Of a DNA stretch of 64,000 bases, positions 46,511 to 56,127 are shown piece after piece. Origin of the DNA: Cornus controversa (lineage: Eukaryota; Streptophyta; Magnoliopsida; Cornales; Cornaceae); assembly GCA_026545225.1 (NCBI GenBank), contig CM048845.1, forward strand, positions 63,969,033 to 64,033,032. The letters are read 5' to 3'. Each line of letters begins with the position of its first letter. Position 1 is the stretch's first letter. Made by a program: the position numbers and the translations under genes. The notes below the pieces were generated by a model. That model was not told the origin of the DNA. It did no database searches and worked only from the letters and a program-made list of their open reading frames with translations.

Positions 46511-46631
46511 CGGATTGAAGGTATAGAAAATTGAGTATAGAGCGTAAATGAGGTACATACTGGATCCAATTACTCTGAACTTCATGAGACCATGAGATCT
46601 CTGAACAAGAGTTACTTGGATGTTTCTCCAT
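27581..46631 (-). CDS. Endonuclease V, eight exons
   Basis: Exons on the minus strand are 46631-46561, 46420-46138, 45685-45623, 45360-45321, 31622-31558, 31278-31162, 28382-28254 and 27631-27581. They total 819 nt, or 272 aa plus stop, and every junction keeps frame. The catalytic triad of the family is present: D70 in GGVDMSFSK, E118 in PGFLAFRE and D144 in VDGNGLLHPR. Their spacing (48 and 26) equals that of the human enzyme. PYVPG and GIGKNLHHVDG motifs are also present. The enzyme cleaves near deaminated inosine in DNA or RNA. Exon 4 ends CGAG|GCAAGT, a GC donor; the other introns are GT-AG. The intron sizes are 140, 452, 262, 13698, 279, 2779 and 622 nt. The gene runs towards the glucanase gene. 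Confidence 0.93.
29054..29061 (+). promoter_or_regulatory. TATA box of the Copia 5' LTR
   Basis: TATAAATA in the LTR, conserved in the copy near 17145 and in the 3' LTR near 30518. It is the likely core promoter element of the family. Confidence 0.55.
29558..30200 (+). pseudogene. Copia gag and pre-integrase remnant
   Basis: From the ATG at 29558 the frame reads MTGNIVTQYKIERFDGKGSF and then LWQGRVKDILVQQGL, a Copia gag start, with a stop after RALKG. Near 29870-30000 a pre-integrase segment is seen (GYKCSITGGVMKIT, then LIRGEQSGGLYR), so gag middle, zinc knuckle and protease are deleted. No later domain is recognisable. Confidence 0.8.
32047..32094. repeat. (AT)n microsatellite, about 24 units
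   Basis: The longest uninterrupted AT dinucleotide run in the window, within intron 4 of endonuclease V. Shorter TA runs occur at about 22846, 26171, 46478, 50203 and 56222. Confidence 0.95.
32291..33113. mobile_element. Non-autonomous MULE-like element with GTGTCC-rich arms
   Basis: AAACTGAGAG occurs at 32281-32290 and again at 33114-33123, a perfect 10 bp duplication. The ends are inverted: left AAGAAGCACCG, right inverted AGGAAGCACGG. Both arms are rich in the ACACGG / CCGTGT word (right arm: ggcgtgtcc and catgtcc repeats). No transposase is seen. Mutator-like is inferred from the target duplication length and terminal repeats. Confidence 0.65.
33620..33799 (-). pseudogene. Copia integrase segment (left of nested insertion)
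   Basis: The minus strand reads RALIFQMNVPKTFWGEALLT then ATYLINRLPS and a stop, the C-terminal part of the Copia integrase core. It continues the integrase at 35319-35535 once the nested element is removed. Confidence 0.85.
33805..35313. mobile_element. Element with LTRs in inverted orientation
   Basis: The left LTR (33805-34181, plus sense) and right LTR (34915-35313, minus sense) are inverted copies. Both begin TRATGCAGTCAC and end ATTGCA followed by TTAGT. A PBS TGGTATCAAAGCA (34187-34199) follows only the left LTR. Target duplications GTGCC (33800-33804) and GTGTC (35314-35318) differ by one base, and removing the unit rejoins the Copia integrase. Normal LTR elements have direct LTRs, so this is an aberrant integrated form or a foldback derivative. 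Confidence 0.8.
34258..34914 (+). pseudogene. Unrecognised coding segment between the inverted LTRs
   Basis: After the PBS an acidic reading frame with one stop (near 34400) runs through FYYDFEIDSTNDEPWSFMES, then TDWDQLAILNEEATKQDSQN and RRKKGWKAMLGFLIDRGNL. The last 19 codons of the 34458-34970 frame are antisense LTR and not original coding. No retrotransposon domain is recognised; it could be a degenerate gag or a captured host fragment. Confidence 0.4.
35319..35535 (-). pseudogene. Copia integrase catalytic core segment
   Basis: The minus strand reads KIQTVRYDNGKEYFN, then EGIIHYSSCNDTLQQNGVAERKNRH, the D and E containing blocks of the Copia integrase core (usual form DNGTEF... TPQQNGVAERKN). 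It is cut after the final H by the nested inverted-LTR element. Confidence 0.9.
35536..36360 (-). pseudogene. Copia pre-integrase and integrase N-terminal region
   Basis: The frame at 35865-36089 reads MKNVLHVPKLSVNLLSIPQI and then GHARENGGLYSLE, the block between protease and integrase in Copia polyproteins. The protease catalytic site is expected within 36090-36250 but was not clearly read; stops and a poly-A run near 35866 break the frame. Confidence 0.75.
36361..37320 (-). pseudogene. Copia gag with CCHC knuckle
   Basis: The frame starts upstream of 37228 (FKLNGGNYLEWSQLVKTYIK) and runs through FDLKTKIHNTKQGTLSVIEY and FIEREFLILWAGLNVELDQV. A zinc knuckle CSYCRKNRHIWETC lies near 36530-36570. 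A stop at about 36887 and another before the knuckle break it. It would form the capsid of the Copia particle. Confidence 0.85.
37583..37594 (-). other. Primer binding site of the Copia element
   Basis: Plus-strand gctctgatacca is the complement of TGGTATCAGAGC, directly adjoining the LTR edge at 37595. Confidence 0.85.
37595..37858 (-). repeat. Copia LTR (minus copy), 264 bp
   Basis: In minus sense it begins TGTTGGAAAATCTGCC and ends GGTTTGAATGAAAACA. It matches the LTR at 40240-40499 throughout, with scattered substitutions and small indels. It has internal element sequence on both sides (PPT/RNase H to the right, PBS/gag to the left). Confidence 0.9.
37859..38104 (-). pseudogene. Copia RNase H tail fragment
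   Basis: The minus strand reads YCDNKSAINIAYN, a stop, then KHVEVDRHFIKEKPDKGLIC and a polypurine-rich end before the LTR. It matches the C-terminus of the plus-strand RNase H at about 39990-40155, so it comes from a second copy of the same family. Confidence 0.85.
38105..40239 (+). pseudogene. Copia integrase end, reverse transcriptase and RNase H
   Basis: The plus strand starts with FGCVSFVDIHAHQRTKLDP, the end of integrase, then a frameshift near 38540. The RT (38810-39394) has GTLERYKARLVTKGYTQ, YHETFAPVAKMNTIR, QQFDVMNAFLNGDLEEEVYM and the catalytic YIDDIVVTG. After a stop and frameshift the RNase H (39577-40155) has WAGSVTDRRSTSGYC and SSAEAEFRAIAHG. A polypurine tract (40228-40239) ends it. 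RT copies RNA into cDNA; the frameshifts mean it is dead. Confidence 0.92.
40240..40499 (+). repeat. Copia 3' LTR, 260 bp
   Basis: It begins TGTTGGAAAATCTGCC after the polypurine tract and ends GGTTTGAATGAAAACA. It is the partner of the inverted LTR at 37595-37858. Confidence 0.9.
41482..42083. mobile_element. hAT-like MITE
   Basis: The left end TAGGCCCGTAATGGAT and inverted right end TAGACTTGTAAATGGAT are similar. Flanks CTTGCAAT (41474-41481) and CTCACAAT (42084-42091) match at 6 of 8 bases, the 8 bp target size of hAT elements. The interior is rich in ggatt / gatccga words. Non-coding. Confidence 0.6.
42092..45320. other. Remaining intron 4 sequence without recognised features
   Basis: AT-rich sequence with a short (CA)n run near 42733 and no clear exon or transposon protein. 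Confidence 0.4.
45988..46030. repeat. 43 bp alternating purine-pyrimidine tract (Z-DNA candidate)
   Basis: Within endonuclease V intron 2, an unbroken alternation runs through acacgtgtgtgtg, a (CG)n core and cacgtatatgcatacata. Confidence 0.9.
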
Positions 46632-46824
46632 GCTAAAAATGGTATCTTTTTCTTCGTCAAACTTTAAAATAGTTATTTCCGAAAAAAAACTTTAGAAGAG
46701 TTTCCGAACTAGGCTTATGGTCGATGTAGCTCTGTCTAGCCATGACCAAGTTCGACTCACGAGTGTTAGAGAAAACTCGAACTAGGCTTGGTTTCTCATT
46801 TACGCGTTTCAATATAAAACTCCC

Positions 46825-47360
46825 TTGCACTGTTTATTTTTGCAGTAGGATCACTGCCACATGGTCATGGTAATTTTAGATTATTTCGAAACATACATCA
46901 ATTAAGTAACATGTAATGTAAAGTTATTGCGTAAATATTTAAGGTAGTTATTCTATAAACGATGTGAAATTATTATGCAAGTGATGTGAAATTATTACAA
47001 TATGGACAACCAGAGAGGATCCAAATTCTTATTTTTTACACTTTAACCCTTTACAAATATTTTCGTAGCTAACTCTCTCGTACTATTTCGTAGATTGTAC
47101 TGTTTAGTTTTGCAATCAAGATCACCTCGTGCCACATGATCCTTTACTGGTTAAATAATAATTTTAAATCAGTTACGCAACACAATATATCAGTTACGCA
47201 ACATGCAATATAAAGTTGTTGCGTAAGCATCTAAAGTAATTGCATAAATGATATAAAATTATTGCATAAATGATATAAAATTGTTGCATAACATATCTAA
47301 AATTGTTGTGACCTGTGCCATGAGAGAAGATCCGAGTTCTTATTTTTTACACTTTGATTG
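46825..47360. repeat. Tandem duplication of about 270 bp upstream of endonuclease V
   Basis: Copy 1 (about 46825-47056) and copy 2 (about 47096-47360) share cactgttt or tactgttt heads, ttgcgtaa, atgatataaaatt or atgtgaaatt, and end in ttcttattttttacacttt. Within copy 2 the unit aaattattgcataaatgata is itself repeated. Confidence 0.7.
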
Positions 47361-47575
47361 CCCATCTATGTTAAAAGATTGCATCACATATCACCGAAGG
47401 TGTAAGGACTGTCATATGCCTGGTCCAATACTTAAAAAGACCAGTGAAAGAGCTTCAACCAATAATTAAACCATGGCCATTCATAGTATGGGGTATGAAT
47501 TTCATTGGTCAGATTACTCCTTCATCTTCTAAGGAGCATAATTGGATCATCCTAGCCACAGATTATTTCAAATTA
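47346..47575 (+). pseudogene. Gypsy integrase fragment (Athila/Tat-like)
   Basis: The plus strand reads MLKDCITYHRRCKDCHMPGP, the end of the HHCC zinc region, and after a frameshift KPWPFIVWGMNFIGQI then WIILATDYF, the start of the integrase core. The KPWPF..W..DFIG form is typical of Athila/Tat gypsy elements. No LTR was found nearby. Confidence 0.8.
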
Positions 47576-50199
47576 CTCCTATTTTTACAGAACTGTTAAA
47601 TAACTGACAGATTTTGCATAAATTTTCAAATAATGACGATTTTATCCTAATGACGGTGGAGAATGATTTTCAGCAAATATTGACATATTTTGTTCACTTA
47701 TTTTCTAACCACTATATTTTCTTACATTACAAAGTTTTCACAGTGACATTGATTAATAAATTTAAAGAGTGATTTTGTTGATTTAATTTAAAGAGTATGC
47801 TAATTATTACATTCCTTATTGATTTCTGATATCAAGATCAAAATTACAGTAGTTGTGTCAACCAATCTCTCTTTAATTTTTATGAAGGTAGTTGGTCAAC
47901 TTATACCAAGTTTGATTCAAATTAAAATGTATTTTTAGAATCTATGTGCCTAAAACAGCATTTCAACACTTGGATATTTTCGAGTATGAATGAGGGACCG
48001 ATTGATGAGATGATTGATTTGTAAGGGACCAATTGTAGAAAATTGAAATGTTTAAAACAAACCATTGAATGAATGAATGAAATGAAGAGTATAAGGAAAC
48101 CGATTTAATTAGCAAATCGGTGACAAGAAATACAACAAATTGTTCGTGTTGTCCAAGTAATAACTTAAGAGGGAGTGAATTGGATTTTGACAAACTTTAA
48201 AAACTAATTTGAGAATATGATTAATGCAAATGATAATCAATAAAAGGCAAGAATAGATAATCAAATATTAACAAATGAATGTAAAGAGAGAAATGAGAGA
48301 AAAATCAAATACGAGACCTTAACGTGGTTCAACACTTCTGCATACGTTCACGCCTTAAAATTTACAAAAAGTTTAACAATTCTCTCTTTCAAAGTGAAAT
48401 TTCTATCATTTATAACAAGGGTTATACCAACCCTTCTCTCACACTATCCATGAATGAAGAAAGTAGTTTGAAGTACAACAATAACTCTCTCAAGATTAAA
48501 TATACTAATACAAACTCATAATTCTATTAACGATGAACAAATTGAAAACTCAAATCTAAGGTTTTAATGATTGATCACAATAAATGATGTTCAAGTTTTG
48601 ATTTATTGGTAGTTCATGGTCGTAAATGTTTAAAACATTAAGTATTTATTGTATCTTAGAACTAGCCGTTATAAATTTAAATTGCACATTCAGTTAACTA
48701 ACTTTAACACTTAGACGACTAACTTTCAAATATTTCCACTGATTCTTCAATTGGTAAATTGAAAGTTCATGTCCCAAAAACACTGAGCACACTGTACTGA
48801 TTCTTCAATTGGTAATGTAATGTTAATATTATCATATTCTCTATATGGGTTCTTATTATTACTTTTTCAATTTTTATAACTTTTTAATTTTAATCAATGC
48901 TCTTATTTTGTTTATTTATTTATTTGAATTACCAATATTTTTTTATGTTTATTGTTTTCAAATATTTACAAGTTATCTGAGCTTTTAACAGAAAAGATTT
49001 CACAATCACATCATCATTTATCACAAAATTGACAAAAAAAAAAAAGCGGCATGACCAAACACACCCAAAAGCCATCTTTATTTTTGCTTCTTAAAGGGTT
49101 TTGATATAATTGTAATCGGAAGAGAGATACTTTTACGAAGGCACTGGCAAAAGCATTATATATTATATTATATTGCTGTGTAAAAGCAAAAGTTCTGTTG
49201 TCTGTACTCCTAAAAAAAGAGCCGTGCGCGACAGTGGAAATAGGTGTAACCTGGGAAGCATCGTATTCAAATTTTATTTTATTTTTATTTTTATTTTAAC
49301 TAATTTCTCATATACTTCGATTGCCTATCAGATATTATTAAGATATTTCAAACACAATTTTGAACAATACATTATAACTTTTTCAAATAATAATAGTATA
49401 GTATAATTCTTAATAAAAATTTAAATTTTATTTTTAAAAAAGTACGAAAATATATCATTATTTATTACAAATTTTATTCATACAAATATGACTCTTAACT
49501 CTTATTTTATTGGATTAAATACAATGACATTTCCTAATATTTGACTTAATTACATTCGAATGAAACTTTTTAAATTTCTTATACCATACATTTGCACACT
49601 TGTTACAAAAATTCCCATTCGTCCAAAAAATTATCATCTTCATTCAAAAAAATACATGATTAGACTAAATGCCCTTACTTCATCTGAAATTACTTTTCTA
49701 ACTTTTTTTTTAAAGGTTACTTTTCTAACCTTTACTGTGAAATTTATTTACCAAAAATATCTTATCCTTTAGGACAAAATTGCCCTTAAATGATGGTCCA
49801 AGAAACAAAATTATACTATAAATTATTTGATGGAACAATAGATGTGCAGTGCACAGAATCTTTAATTCCCAAAATTGAAAACTCAGATCTCTAAAAAAAA
49901 TGTCAAACATCATATATACATGCATACATGTGTGTGTGTGTATATATATTTGTGTGTAGAGAGAGAAATCTTTGATTCATATGCATAATTTTTTATTCTC
50001 AAATTTAAAACTCAGATCTCCACATACAGAAATATATATTATATACATATGTAGAGATAGACAACCTTCGAATCATATATAGAGTCTTTGATTCCAAATT
50101 TGAAAACTCAGATCTCTAAACATGCCAAACAGACATATATGCATATGTATATAGATGTACATATATACATATGCAAAGTATAACCCAAATACATACTGA

Positions 50200-50240
<41 letters not shown>

Positions 50241-50389
50241 ATAGTCTTTGATTCATATATTATATACATATCTAGAGAGAAAATAGAGTCTTTGAATCCC
50301 AAATTTGAACAACTGATCTCCAAAATCATATGCAAAGAACAACCTATCTCCAAAATCAAACATATCTGTGAATATATAACCTCCTCTAT
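47576..50389. other. Intergenic AT-rich region
   Basis: No gene found. Near 49920-50350 a word close to 'ctttgattcatat...aaaactcagatctc' recurs about four times (49860, 49980, 50100, 50300), interspersed with TA and GT runs, suggesting a diverged tandem array with period of about 110-200 bp. Confidence 0.4.
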
Positions 50390-50512
50390 TGTCACGCCAT
50401 GATTTTCGACACCTAGTTAAGAGCGAGAGAAATGAGGGGTGAACGGTAAAATAAATAACCAAACCACTATTCATCAATGACTCTACTATGGTACCATGCT
50501 CTGATACCAAGT
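50390..50512 (-). repeat. Extra PBS/LTR-edge unit, 123 bp
   Basis: The segment begins tgtcacgcc like an LTR edge and ends gctctgatacca plus agt just before the next tgtcacacc edge at 50513. It duplicates the PBS/LTR junction, as seen at 8772-9091. Confidence 0.7.
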
Positions 50513-50719
50513 TGTCACACCCTCATCTCATATCTCTAACCTCACACACAATTATCTCAAAATTAAATGATATGGAAGCTTTCTTTATGTACATCATTAT
50601 ATTGGCATATACTCATCAACACCCATCACAATAGGTCCCACACTGGTCTATACGTCCATACATGATCATATTCTAAAGTTTGAATAATTCCAATTCTGTC
50701 CAGGTTTCGGTTGCCTGGA

Positions 50720-50915
50720 ACCTCCTTCGGTCGGCTGAAACCTGGGTTCAACTGACCTTCAGGTTTTCAATTATGTCAGTCGGCTGAAGGGTAGCTTTGA
50801 TCGGCCGAAAGGGAGTTTTCGGTATGTTGAAGCTTTCCTTCAGTCGTCCAAAACAGGTATCTCATTTGCAAATGTTTGGTATCTCATAGTTTCGATCGAC
50901 TGTTGCAGAGACTAG
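50720..50915 (-). repeat. Iterated TTCGGTCGGCTGAA-type motif in the third LTR
   Basis: About seven near-palindromic words recur: ttcggtcggctgaa (50726), cagtcggctgaa (50788), gatcggccgaaa (50809), ttcggtatgttgaa (50828), ttcagtcgtccaaa (50850) and ttcgatcgactg (50902). The array sits 200-400 bp from the LTR 3' end, the place equivalent to the other two arrays. Confidence 0.7.
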
Positions 50916-52589
50916 GTGACTAAAAGTTCAGAAATGCCTCAAAACCTAATTTTCACAAGTGTATAAGCATTCTCTATATTCACACACTCATTTCCAACCC
51001 AAGACATGAATAAAACTCCACAAAATTCATGTGTTTGCACCTTATAAAGACTAGGTACATGCATTTCACAATTCTACTATAAATTATTCATTCCCTTGAG
51101 GCTTAACGCCCATAATGATCCGTAATATATATAGCAAGCTAAGAAATATACAATCCTCATTTCCAAAATATTCCCACATTTTCATATATGAAATAATACA
51201 AAAAAGTCCATTACTCATACCATTCTCAAAGTCATACATAAAGAAGTTTAAAAGATTCATCATTCCTACATCTTCCACAAGTTATACATAAATGAATTCA
51301 TAAAACATATATTTTCCAAGAGTTCAAATTGTGCCATATGTGGCATTTACATTTGAAGTTCGTATACGTAAAAGGAACCAAATGTAAATGCAACACAAAA
51401 GCTATAGTCAACATGCCACAAGTCGGCATGGACTTCTATATACTTATGTCCAAAAGGAATCTAAAAAGAAGCTCAAAATCCACTCTAAGGTCTATGTTTT
51501 ATCCTCCACAGGAGCTTTATCTGAAAAGAGTTTGGAGAAGGGGGTGAGTATACAACTACGTCTAGTAAGAATGATCCACCCGATTCTATCTTAACTCAGG
51601 CAGTCATGTATTAATGCATATGAAATCTCTACATGACTATATGACAAATATACATATTTTTCACACTTAAAACATACAAGTTTTAGAAATCATGAGCGAT
51701 ACTCCACATTTCAATATATAACACTTTTATATAAAGTCACAATTCAAAAGTAAACTCACACCATGTAAAATTCGAAAATCAATTTAACTGAGGACTTTTC
51801 CTTGTCATAATTCCATAATAAGGGTTTTTTCGAAACCACAAACTCTACTTATGTTCTACGGGTTGCTAACCGACGGAAGCAACATCTGCTTGGCCAAGTT
51901 TTGGGTCTTGCACCTTAGGGCTCCGGGCCCTTCTTAATTCTCACACATGTCCCAAAAATGCGTTTTTCACATAATGTACACTTATCACATAAATGCACAA
52001 ATTTCATAGTTTTTACAATTCTCACCAAATGCATTACTTATGTCAAGTTTATGCACACACCTTCACCTCAAGCTTGTCACAATGAAAATCACTCATTTCA
52101 TGAAAATCACAACCAATGCATTTTCAAGAAAATCCTCTTTTCATGCCTTTACACGTGGAATCAATTTTCACAATGTTTCTCAATGAACACAATTCGTAAT
52201 ATGAATTCATAAACATCACCAAGTCATGCACAATACATAATATCAATATATATATGCACAAATTCATATTTTCACAAAATCTTAAAATAACATTCATGTC
52301 ACAAGTATGTGACCTATAGAATCAAAATAAAGAAGAATTTTACACTCCTACCTCGAATCCTAAGCTTGGAAGCTAAGTCTCCAAATTTCCAGCCCTTTTT
52401 ACCTTGTCGAAAGTGAACTTTATTCAGTTCAAACCGAAGCCCTTGACCCGAGGAACAATCTACCCTTCTTCAAAAAATCTAAAATCAAAGCACAAAGCCT
52501 CCGAAATGTAGAGAGAAGGGAGAGAGATGAAGTGGGAGAGTTAGAGAGAGAGATATTTCTGAAAAATGAAATATCTCAGCCCCTCTAGA

Positions 52590-52650
52590 TATTTATATCT
52601 CCACTTGGGGTGTGAAATGATTGAAACGCCCCCAAGTCACTTAACGTACC
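52590..52650 (-). promoter_or_regulatory. LTR core promoter: 13 bp box plus TATAAATA
   Basis: GGTACGTTAAGTG and TATAAATA are 40 bases apart in minus sense, as in the two related LTRs. Confidence 0.55.
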
Positions 52651-52922
52651 CTCCCGAGCTCTGTTTTCAATTTCAAAAGTGGTTATGGCTTTGAAATCAT
52701 TTCCTTAACTCCGTTTGGTCCATGACCAAAAATTAAAAAAATTCATAATTTTTTCGAATTCTCAGGCCCACCGGACTTTATCCTGGGAAATCGTTGACCC
52801 AAAAAGTCAAACTTCTCTAAATGTTCCCAAAACTTTCCAAAACCTTAATACAACTCTCTAAACATGTTTTCCACACTTTAAACATGTTAAACATCATTGT
52901 CCTTCTGATTTGTGAAAGGACA

Positions 52923-54182
52923 CTTCTACCCTCATTGACCAAACTAAAAATACATGTTTGACCTTCTTTATTTTATATTTGGCCTTGTTGGGTTGATTTT
53001 TTATTTGTTTTGTGTATCGTGACTCCACCTCTTCCTCCACTCTCGATTTCAACTCGTCCACACCTAGTGACTTAGTCATTGTTCTAATGATTCGCAACAA
53101 CAAAACTCAAATACTTTTCTACGTTGGTGGACTCACCGAAATCAACGTCAATGACTAGTTGATTCCGATCTCACCGATGATATAGGATTGTGATCGATTC
53201 AAGGACCCATGTGACTTGATTGCCCACAACGGTTTATGAATTGTTTCATAATTTTTTTGTCCAAAAAGCTCAGAATCTGCCATCGCCGACTAAATCAACA
53301 TATCTCAACACTGGATACAATTAGGGTCCTCGACCGTGTCCATTCACCTCACCATAAATAATGCAATTGCTCCCATCAAATTACTTACTACAAATTGATG
53401 ACATAATATTTTTCTTTGCATTCACACTATTGGATGATCTGGAAACTATTTTGGCATTTAACACCTGACAATAGAAAATATTGTTGGTATTAGTTCTTAT
53501 TATTGGTCAATATTTCCTATTTGGAAGCCATTAAAGTCCCACCCCAAGGTAGTTGTTAGTTCTTATTATTGATTCATAAAGGTTGTTTAATCTATAGGGG
53601 ATTCGATTGGTATATTTATTGGGGTTGATTTATGGTGGGTCTTGGTCGGAATCGGTGGCGGAAGAGGGCTATCGCAAACAAGGAAAGAAAGGCTCTGGTT
53701 TGCTAAGAAAGAAGATGACTAATAGGGAAGAAAGGGACATATTTGGGGAGGAAGAGATGGTTTTCAATAATGAATAACCCACGCGCCACTGCCCTCGCAC
53801 TGTTTGCAGTAGTTTTACAGGATGCGAGGTTTTGTGTTTTTAGAGATAGAAAGTGGTAGAGAGAAAAATGTTTTGTGTTTCTTAAGAGAGAAAGTAGTAG
53901 AGAGAGATAGATGAGCGACCCTTTGATGAATGAGAGGTGTGGTGGGACAGGAGACATTTTAGTATTTTTATTCAGTTACAAAACCCTATATATATTAATA
54001 TATAATACATAGGCATATCAGTAAAATTACACATTACTGTTACTTAGTTGAACGGTCGTCACTTAGAGGTGAGGTTAGTGGGATTATGAAACGTAGAGGA
54101 GAGGTAAGTGGGATATTGGCAAATCTCAAGGGAGATTGATGATATTTACTCATATATATTGTCGTGTTCTTACATATCCATA
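52923..54182. other. Intergenic region
   Basis: No gene or element recognised. The minus-strand open frame at 52894-53103 straddles the LTR edge and has no family likeness. Confidence 0.4.
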
Positions 54183-54517
54183 TTATATTTTGGGTAAAAT
54201 GCTCTAACACTCTCCTAGGTTTTCTTTTATTGTTCACGAAGAATATTTGTGTCAAAAGAGGTGGTCAACCTCCCTTAGGTTTGATTTACCTTGACACCCT
54301 CTCCTATTACTTGACCGTTACAGACGTTAGAAGTCAACTAATTTAAAAAACTAAAATGCCAAAACTACCCTTACTATTTGAAATTACAATTTTTGCCTCA
54401 ATATCTTTGGACCTTTATACCCTCAAAATTTCTTTAAATTTATGAACTCATCTCTCTTTAGTTTACTCTCTCTTTCCCTCTCTGAACTGATATATTAAAA
54501 TATATATAAATATAGAA

Positions 54518-54550
<33 letters not shown>

Positions 54551-54743
54551 ATATAATATATATAGAGAGAGAACTTAAGTATAATCTTCCTAGTTCATTC
54601 CCTAATTATCCATTTATACGTAACACACACACACACAGAGAAAGTCAAGAATATAAATTTATAAAAGGTTAGAAAAAAATTTAATAAACATATACTATAT
54701 TATATATTGGTAGATATGTATATATATAAAAACATATAAAGGT

Positions 54744-55582
54744 TAGGGGTGTTCAAAAAATCTGTGAATCCGAAACGAATCAGTCCGAACTGATCCGAAC
54801 TATGGCTAATTCGTTCATAATGGTTTGGTTATGGATTTAAAAATACAAATTTGTTGGTCACGGTTCGGTTCACGGATTGATGCCTGAAAAAATCGATCCG
54901 AACCGTGAAACCGAACTATGGCCAAACCGTGGCTAATTTATATATTTTATAATTTATAATTTTATATGATATAATGATATCTAATGAATGATATATAATA
55001 TATAAATATAAAATATATACAGAATAGTAGAATACAGTTATACTACATATAAATTTATGATTGGGATTTTTATTTTGGATGTTTTAACTTTTATTGTTGC
55101 AGGACCAAACTGTTTGGTTGTTTGATTTTATTGTGTATGTTTTATTGTGTCTCCACTCCCAAGGGTTTTGAAATGTTCCTGATAAGAGTTCTTAATTGAT
55201 GTTCAATAATCTAATAGCTAATTAGTTATCCACTAGTATGTACACGTGTGATTGTGTAAGTAAAGAAACTAGTCATCCGGTGTTTTCTACTGTTGCAAGT
55301 TAAACTTCCAAGGGAATGACTAGTTTTGCACATTAATTTTCAGACTTTCAGTGTTTGTTATAATTTTACACATTAATTAGATTAGTGAAATTGAATTTAT
55401 TGTTAAATATTGAGTAGGCCCAATCCGTCAATCCGAACCGAACCAATCCATGTTCTAATGGTTCGGTTCGGATTAGGTTTGACCACTATTCGGTTCGGAT
55501 TGGAATTTAGTCAATCCGTGAACCACAGTTTGGATTAGGTTTAGTGCTTAATCTGAACCAATCCGAACCGTGGTTACCCATA
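54744..55582. mobile_element. hAT-like non-autonomous insertion nested in the MULE
   Basis: A perfect 8 bp ATAAAGGT duplication lies at 54736-54743 and 55583-55590. The ends TAGGGGTGTTC and inverted TATGGGTAACC are weakly similar. The interior is rich in ccgaac / ggttcgg words, a common plant repeat type. No coding. Confidence 0.65.
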
Positions 55583-55679
55583 ATAAAGGTAATATATATA
55601 TACATAATCCACACTACCCATCGCCCCAACCACCACTTTCTACTGCCACCACAACCCTTGACCTCTTTGTTTACTTCCC

Positions 55680-56127
55680 ATGACTATCTCTCTCTCACTC
55701 ACTCTCTCTCACACACACACAGATTCATATTATTTGTTTTTTCCTCTTACCACTCTACTATTCAAACCTTAACCCTAATTCCAGTTCATCACCATCACTA
55801 GCACACACTGAGCTCACCAATTACAGATTCCCCACTGGATTACTTCTCACCGACATCCTCACCTATACTTTCAACAGAACATCCGGTGACGTCTCTGTCC
55901 ATCTTAACGACACATACAAGCTCACGCTTCTCTGTCCATCCAACGACTTCTCTGTCCATCACCAAAAAATTGAAGGGCACATCACCGAGCTCGATGAAAT
56001 TAGGGTTAGGGCTTTCTTCAAGTGGTGGTCCATCACCGAAATCAAATCGAAAGGTGAGGATTGGAGTTTTTACCACTACCAATCCATCAATGTGATGCCA
56101 TGTGGTGGTGAGGGGTTATGTTCGTGA
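55680..56127 (+). pseudogene. DUF538 protein gene fragment captured by the MULE
   Basis: From about 55721 an open frame runs through TNYRFPTGLLLTDILTYTFN, VSVHLNDTYKLTL and LDEIRVRAFFKWWSITEIKS to a stop at 56125-56127. This is the DUF538 fold: the FP.GLLP opening, the central GH/GKI segment and the highly conserved IRVRAFF.WWSI strand. The C-terminal FEVG..TAKYP block and its cysteines are missing. An ATG at 55680 with a signal-like start is one base out of frame across a CT/AC microsatellite. DUF538 proteins are small plant proteins, several linked to trichome and stress responses. No further function can be claimed. Confidence 0.75.

Larger units (their letters stand above)
50513..52922 (-). 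mobile_element. Third related gypsy LTR, about 2.4 kb
   Basis: A PBS complement (50498-50509) precedes the LTR edge at 50513. In minus sense the LTR carries GGTACGTTAAGTG (52650-52638) and TATAAATA (52597-52590), and a GGTTTTGGAAAG/GTTTGACTTTT block shared with the LTR at 1118-3572. The outer end is placed at 52922 from overall length and a TG start, but no target duplication was proved. No internal element coding lies to the left, so it is a solo LTR or strongly deleted copy. Confidence 0.65.

Noticed and set aside
55544..55801. 85-codon open frame starting in the hAT-like unit
   Set aside because: It is in another frame than the DUF538 reading and is mostly microsatellite translation.
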